From Steinernema hermaphroditum (taxonomy: Eukaryota; Nematoda; Chromadorea; Rhabditida; Steinernematidae): a stretch of 64,000 bases of DNA. The translations under genes were made by a program, and so were the position numbers. Position 1 is the stretch's first letter, and every line of letters starts with the position of its first letter. This document shows positions 60,884 to 64,000 of the stretch, piece after piece. Where the stretch lies: contig CM059622.1 of assembly GCA_030435675.1 (NCBI GenBank), forward strand, positions 10,664,001 through 10,728,000, read 5' to 3'. The notes below the pieces were generated by a model. That model had not been told where the DNA came from. It made no database searches and saw nothing but the letters and a program-made list of their open reading frames with translations.

Positions 60884-62112
60884 ATGGGAGCCGAGCGAAC
60901 TTTCGACGAATCGTCCATCAACCGAGCGGCGCAGGCAGCCATCGCACATCTTCGCCGTCCTACACGACGGATCACCAGGATCGAGAAGCTGAAGGTCATC
61001 AGTCTGCCCATTCACAGCATTCTTTTTATGACCCTAACTGAGGTAAGCTCTTCATTTGGCGGATGATGAATCATTCGTTCAGCTGATGATCGTGAGCAGC
61101 CTTCTGACCGTCGCCCTCTACGTGTTCCTCGACGTTCCTCGCGTAATCAAAGACTTCATGGAAGCGGAGCAGTTGGCGAAGAACGATCCGAACTTCCACC
61201 TCCTCAACGGCGCCGTCTCCCACGCCAAATTGTTCCAGTTCATGCCCCTCTTCGCGTGTGGAATCGCTTCCTTCGCCGTGATTCTTGTGAAACTCGTCTA
61301 CTCTTTTTTCCGAGGCGCTTCGCTCGGGTTGCTCGTTCTGTTCAACGCTGCTGTCGTCATCATCACCACCATGGTCATAGTTGGATCAAGTAAGTGCCTT
61401 TCCTTTGCAAAGAACTAATCGCTCTTTTCAGTTCTGATTTATAACGACGTCAGAACGTACCCGGAGGACGCTTACGGATTCGTGACGTCATACAGTAACG
61501 TGCTGCTCTACACTGCCGAGAAGCTGCACGGTATGTACCCCGAGAGAATAGATGAACGAATGAAAAGCGTCCACTCGAATGTGAGTTCTCTTCGAGGAGA
61601 AAGCGACTTCGTCTTTTCAGCTGAAATGCTGCGGCTTCCACAGTCCGACGGACTACTTCCGCGCGCCCCTCTACATCCCCATGAGGAAACCGCCCCAGGA
61701 GCTCGGCGATTTCAGGTTCCTTCTTCCAGAATTCGAGAGCTGGAAGTCGGGAGCTGAGAAGGCTACGTGGACAAACGGATCCATTCCGATCGCCCCGAAG
61801 AGTTGTTGTCCGTACGAGAAACGCTCCGACGCCCACTGCAACTACATCCACGTGGAGAAGAACGGAGGCAAGTACGTCATCACCAAGAGGTGAGGCTTAC
61901 GGTTGCGGTCTGGGCGAGCGACGTACTTTAGGGCGTCTATCTTTGACACCGGATGCATCACCCGCCTTGCGGTGACCCTGGAACTAGAGGCACTTCTGGT
62001 CCTCATCGCTTCGGTTCTTCTCGTCCTCGTCACTCTGGGGGACACGGCCTTCCACTGCAATCAGCACCTGAAGATCAGCGCGAAGCTCGACCAGTACGCC
62101 AAAAACGACTGA
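60884..62112 (+). CDS. Tetraspanin
   Basis: Five exons (about 60884-61042, 61083-61389, 61432-61580, 61621-61889, 61932-62112) sum to 1065 nt, 354 residues. The N-terminal cytosolic stretch is about 50 residues. TM1 is LMIVSSLLTVALYVFLDV, TM2 LFQFMPLFACGIASFAVIL and TM3 LGLLVLFNAAVVIITTMVIV. The large extracellular loop starts after IYNDVRTYPEDAY and carries the diagnostic CCG motif (LKCCGFHSPTDYF), then PKSCCPYE, a single Cys (HCNYIH) and FDTGC. TM4 is LEALLVLIASVLLVLVTL. Tetraspanins organise membrane microdomains by binding integrins and other membrane proteins. The CCG-CC-C-GC pattern is complete. Confidence 0.92.
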
Positions 62113-62342
62113 TTTGTTCATGTCAAGACACTATTTTGTTTTTTGAATATATTTGTGCAGAGCTTGCGAAGACACAGTCGCAAGTACATAGCAATTCTTT
62201 AAATCACTCCAGATTCACATTCCTGTGAACATGTAGCCTGAAATCTTCCTGTATGATTCCGAGAATTCGAGGAATTCCCATCCTCCCACAGCAATTAGAT
62301 CAGCAGCCAATAAAACAAACGGCTCGTCTCGGAAGCTTAATC

Positions 62343-63759
62343 ATGCAAACACCTGCGATTCCGAGTCCCTCCACATCTTTCTCTCGCGCTGTCTTCGCGA
62401 TGGAACTGGCGAACGTCATCACAGGTGTGCACTGTACCCTCATCTTCCTCCTCTTTGCTCCGACCCAGATCGCCCTGCTGTCGGTAGGTGATCCCATACC
62501 GACGGAACAGAACCGTCTTAGGTCCTTCGCCGTGAGAAGCGACTCGTCTACAAGCTGATGTTTCACAACGGACTCGTGGAGCTGCTCGTCCTCTCCACCA
62601 CCTTCATGGCCGGACTGATGACTCTCTCCCAGTCCGTCTTCTTCCAGCTCTTTCCCAATGTATCTTAGGCAACGCATGCTCTGTCCACAGCCGTTTAGGT
62701 GGTCGAGGCTCTTCTTACCTCCGGCAAGGTCGGAATGGTCTTCGCCTTCTTCCTCGTCGCCCTCTACCGACTCCGCGTCGTCTTCTCCATTTCTCTCAAA
62801 AGAGAAAAGTTGATCTTCAATGTGAGGACGTCTCATTGATCATGGCTGCATCACGCAGGCACACCCAAAACGCCCACTCATAAGAATTCCATCTCCTAAA
62901 AAGCGATAGGAGGATGTAAGCGATAAGGTCCTCTAGTTGTACCATTCTCCATTAGCGGAAGAGGAACAATACCTGATCGTAAAGTGGACTCAAGGGTTAT
63001 AAAGGGCGATACTTTATAAGTTTTAAAATTCTAAGTTCGTTGAAAATAGGGATGAAAGCTGTAGTTTCCCCCCAGTTTCTCTAGGAGACTTCCTTTAGAT
63101 TCTGATAATCTCGATGTGGTCGGCGACGTTGGCTCTCTTCTGCACGATCAAGTCGATGCAACCTAACAAGTCCGTGTACAACCTGAAGACCGGTCTCTTC
63201 ACCGTCTACATCTATGCAGCTTCTTCACTGGCCAAAGCGCTCTTCTGGATCCACCTGACCCTTCTCGTTTTGACCTCCATCTGCTACGCCATAATGTGCG
63301 CCTCCTTCATGATGGCCGTGGGTCCTCTGCGCACTTCTTCCCACGTTGCTTCATTCAGCGTTTCCACTACACCTCGAAGGTGTCCGTCAACACTGCCGAG
63401 GTGAAACTCTTCGTCCAGGCCATCGTGACCACACTGATCTTCGGAATTGTCGACCAGTACGGGTGCCAGATCACCCAGTGTACTGTAGGGATCAACGCTT
63501 TCTACGTGATCGTGATACGGACGCTGCCCGTCATGAACACCCTCTTCTATCTGGCAATTCACAAGTACGATAGCTTCCACACATTGGCTCGAAGTGGCCT
63601 TTTAGGGGACACCGAAATAAAGTGTTAAACTATTTTGGACTCAAGAAGAAGCCGATTGTGATCTATGTCGTTCCTTTGAAGGCGCCGAACACACCGAAGA
63701 AGAGATTCAGCAAGGTCTTCCAGATTCTGAGGACGAAGAATGCCTTTAGACAGAACTAA
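62343..63759 (+). CDS. 7TM chemoreceptor-type GPCR (srx/srt-like)
   Basis: Six exons. TM1 is NVITGVHCTLIFLLFAPTQI. TM2, after a 38-nt intron, is RLVYKLMFHNGLVELLVLST. TM3 is VVEALLTSGKVGMVFAFFLV followed by ALYRLRVVFSISLKREK. After an intron of about 275 bp come TM4 (ILIISMWSATLALFC), TM5 (ALFWIHLTLLVLTSICYAIM), TM6 (KLFVQAIVTTLIFGIVDQYG) and TM7 (FYVIVIRTLPVMNTLFYLAI). A Lys-rich tail (YFGLKKKPIVIYV, QILRTKNAFRQN) ends at 63757-63759. Length is about 350 residues. An in-frame ATG at 62253 is an alternative start. The stop overlaps by about 14 bp the convergent gene's stop. Chemosensory function is inferred from class. Confidence 0.78.
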
Positions 63760-64000
63760 TCGTGCCTCTTCGTTTAGTTCGTGATATTTCGTGATTAAAT
63801 TTTGGCGTTTGATTCATGAGTTCGATAATGTCGCTGTATGTGGGCCGGTTCGGATCCGAGAAGCGAAGAAATGACCTATAGGAAGCAGCAGGACACGTGT
63901 TCGGGCGATAAGTAGCACGTCGTCTAGTGTAGTCTGCTCTGTTTATCGCACGACGGCGGCACTTCTTAAGACGCCCGTCGATGACTCTGATCATCGGAAC
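63746..64000 (-). CDS. C-terminal end of a protein-kinase-like protein, cut by window edge
   Basis: The minus frame reads SFLRFSDPNRPTYSDIIELM followed by NQTPKFNHEISRTKRRG and a stop at 63746. The segment DPNRPTYSDIIELM fits kinase subdomain XI (dp..RPt/sf..i...L), which in Tyr-type and related kinases ends the catalytic domain. An acceptor-like CTATAG precedes SFLRF. The upstream part to the edge (basic, Arg-rich) may be another exon or intron. Only this short motif supports the call. Confidence 0.4.
   Translation of the reverse strand, partial: VPMIRVIDGRLKKCRRRAINRADYTRRRATYRPNTCPAASYRSFLRFSDPNRPTYSDIIELMNQTPKFNHEISRTKRRGTISSV

Overview
This window looks like nematode nuclear DNA, most likely from a rhabditid-type worm. 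Genes are cut into many short exons by small introns of about 35-70 nt with TTTCAG/TTTAG acceptors. Several start codons lie just after a TTTCAG-like site, as expected for spliced-leader trans-splicing. The gene families also fit: nematode chemoreceptor-type 7TM proteins, a WAGO-like Argonaute, a SPE-42/SPE-49-like sperm protein, MATH-BTB (BATH) and MADF proteins. All gene models were spliced by eye from reading-frame continuity, splice consensus and intron phase, so exon edges can be off by a few bases.

Left part (1-31.3 kb). The C-terminal end of a 7TM receptor (+) converges on a leucine-rich-repeat transmembrane protein (-, 372-2639). Next come a 1.2 kb foldback inverted repeat (4227-5447), a small DRAM/FRAG1-like membrane protein (-) and a calmodulin-type cyclic-nucleotide phosphodiesterase of the PDE1 class (-, 8560-10572). 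The PDE gene appears to have alternative first exons at 13.8-14.0 kb and 18.3-18.7 kb, and possibly further 5' exons at 22.4 and 24.1 kb. A MADF-domain protein (-), a MITE-like element (28.09-28.59 kb) and a rhodopsin-type, probably peptide-binding GPCR (-) follow.

Middle part (31.3-43.3 kb). This is an 11-12 kb gene-poor stretch with one tRNA-Gly(TCC), a diverged 220-bp tandem duplication and a few unconvincing open frames.

Right part (43.3-64 kb). This is gene-dense: a double MATH-BTB protein (-), a TGS1-type cap hypermethylase (-), a PDCD5 homologue (+), a catalytically dead Argonaute (+) and a SPE-42/49-like DC-STAMP/RING protein (+). After these come a small basic protein whose 5' end is a copy of the Argonaute 5' end (+), an unknown membrane-anchored coiled-coil protein (+), a 7TM chemoreceptor (-), a tetraspanin (+), a second 7TM receptor (+), and the C-terminal tail of a kinase-like protein running off the end (-).

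The most noteworthy segment is 49.2-59.0 kb. It is a same-strand run of germline-type genes (Argonaute, then sperm-fusion protein), followed by a chimeric gene built on a duplicate of the Argonaute start and by an orphan membrane/coiled-coil gene.
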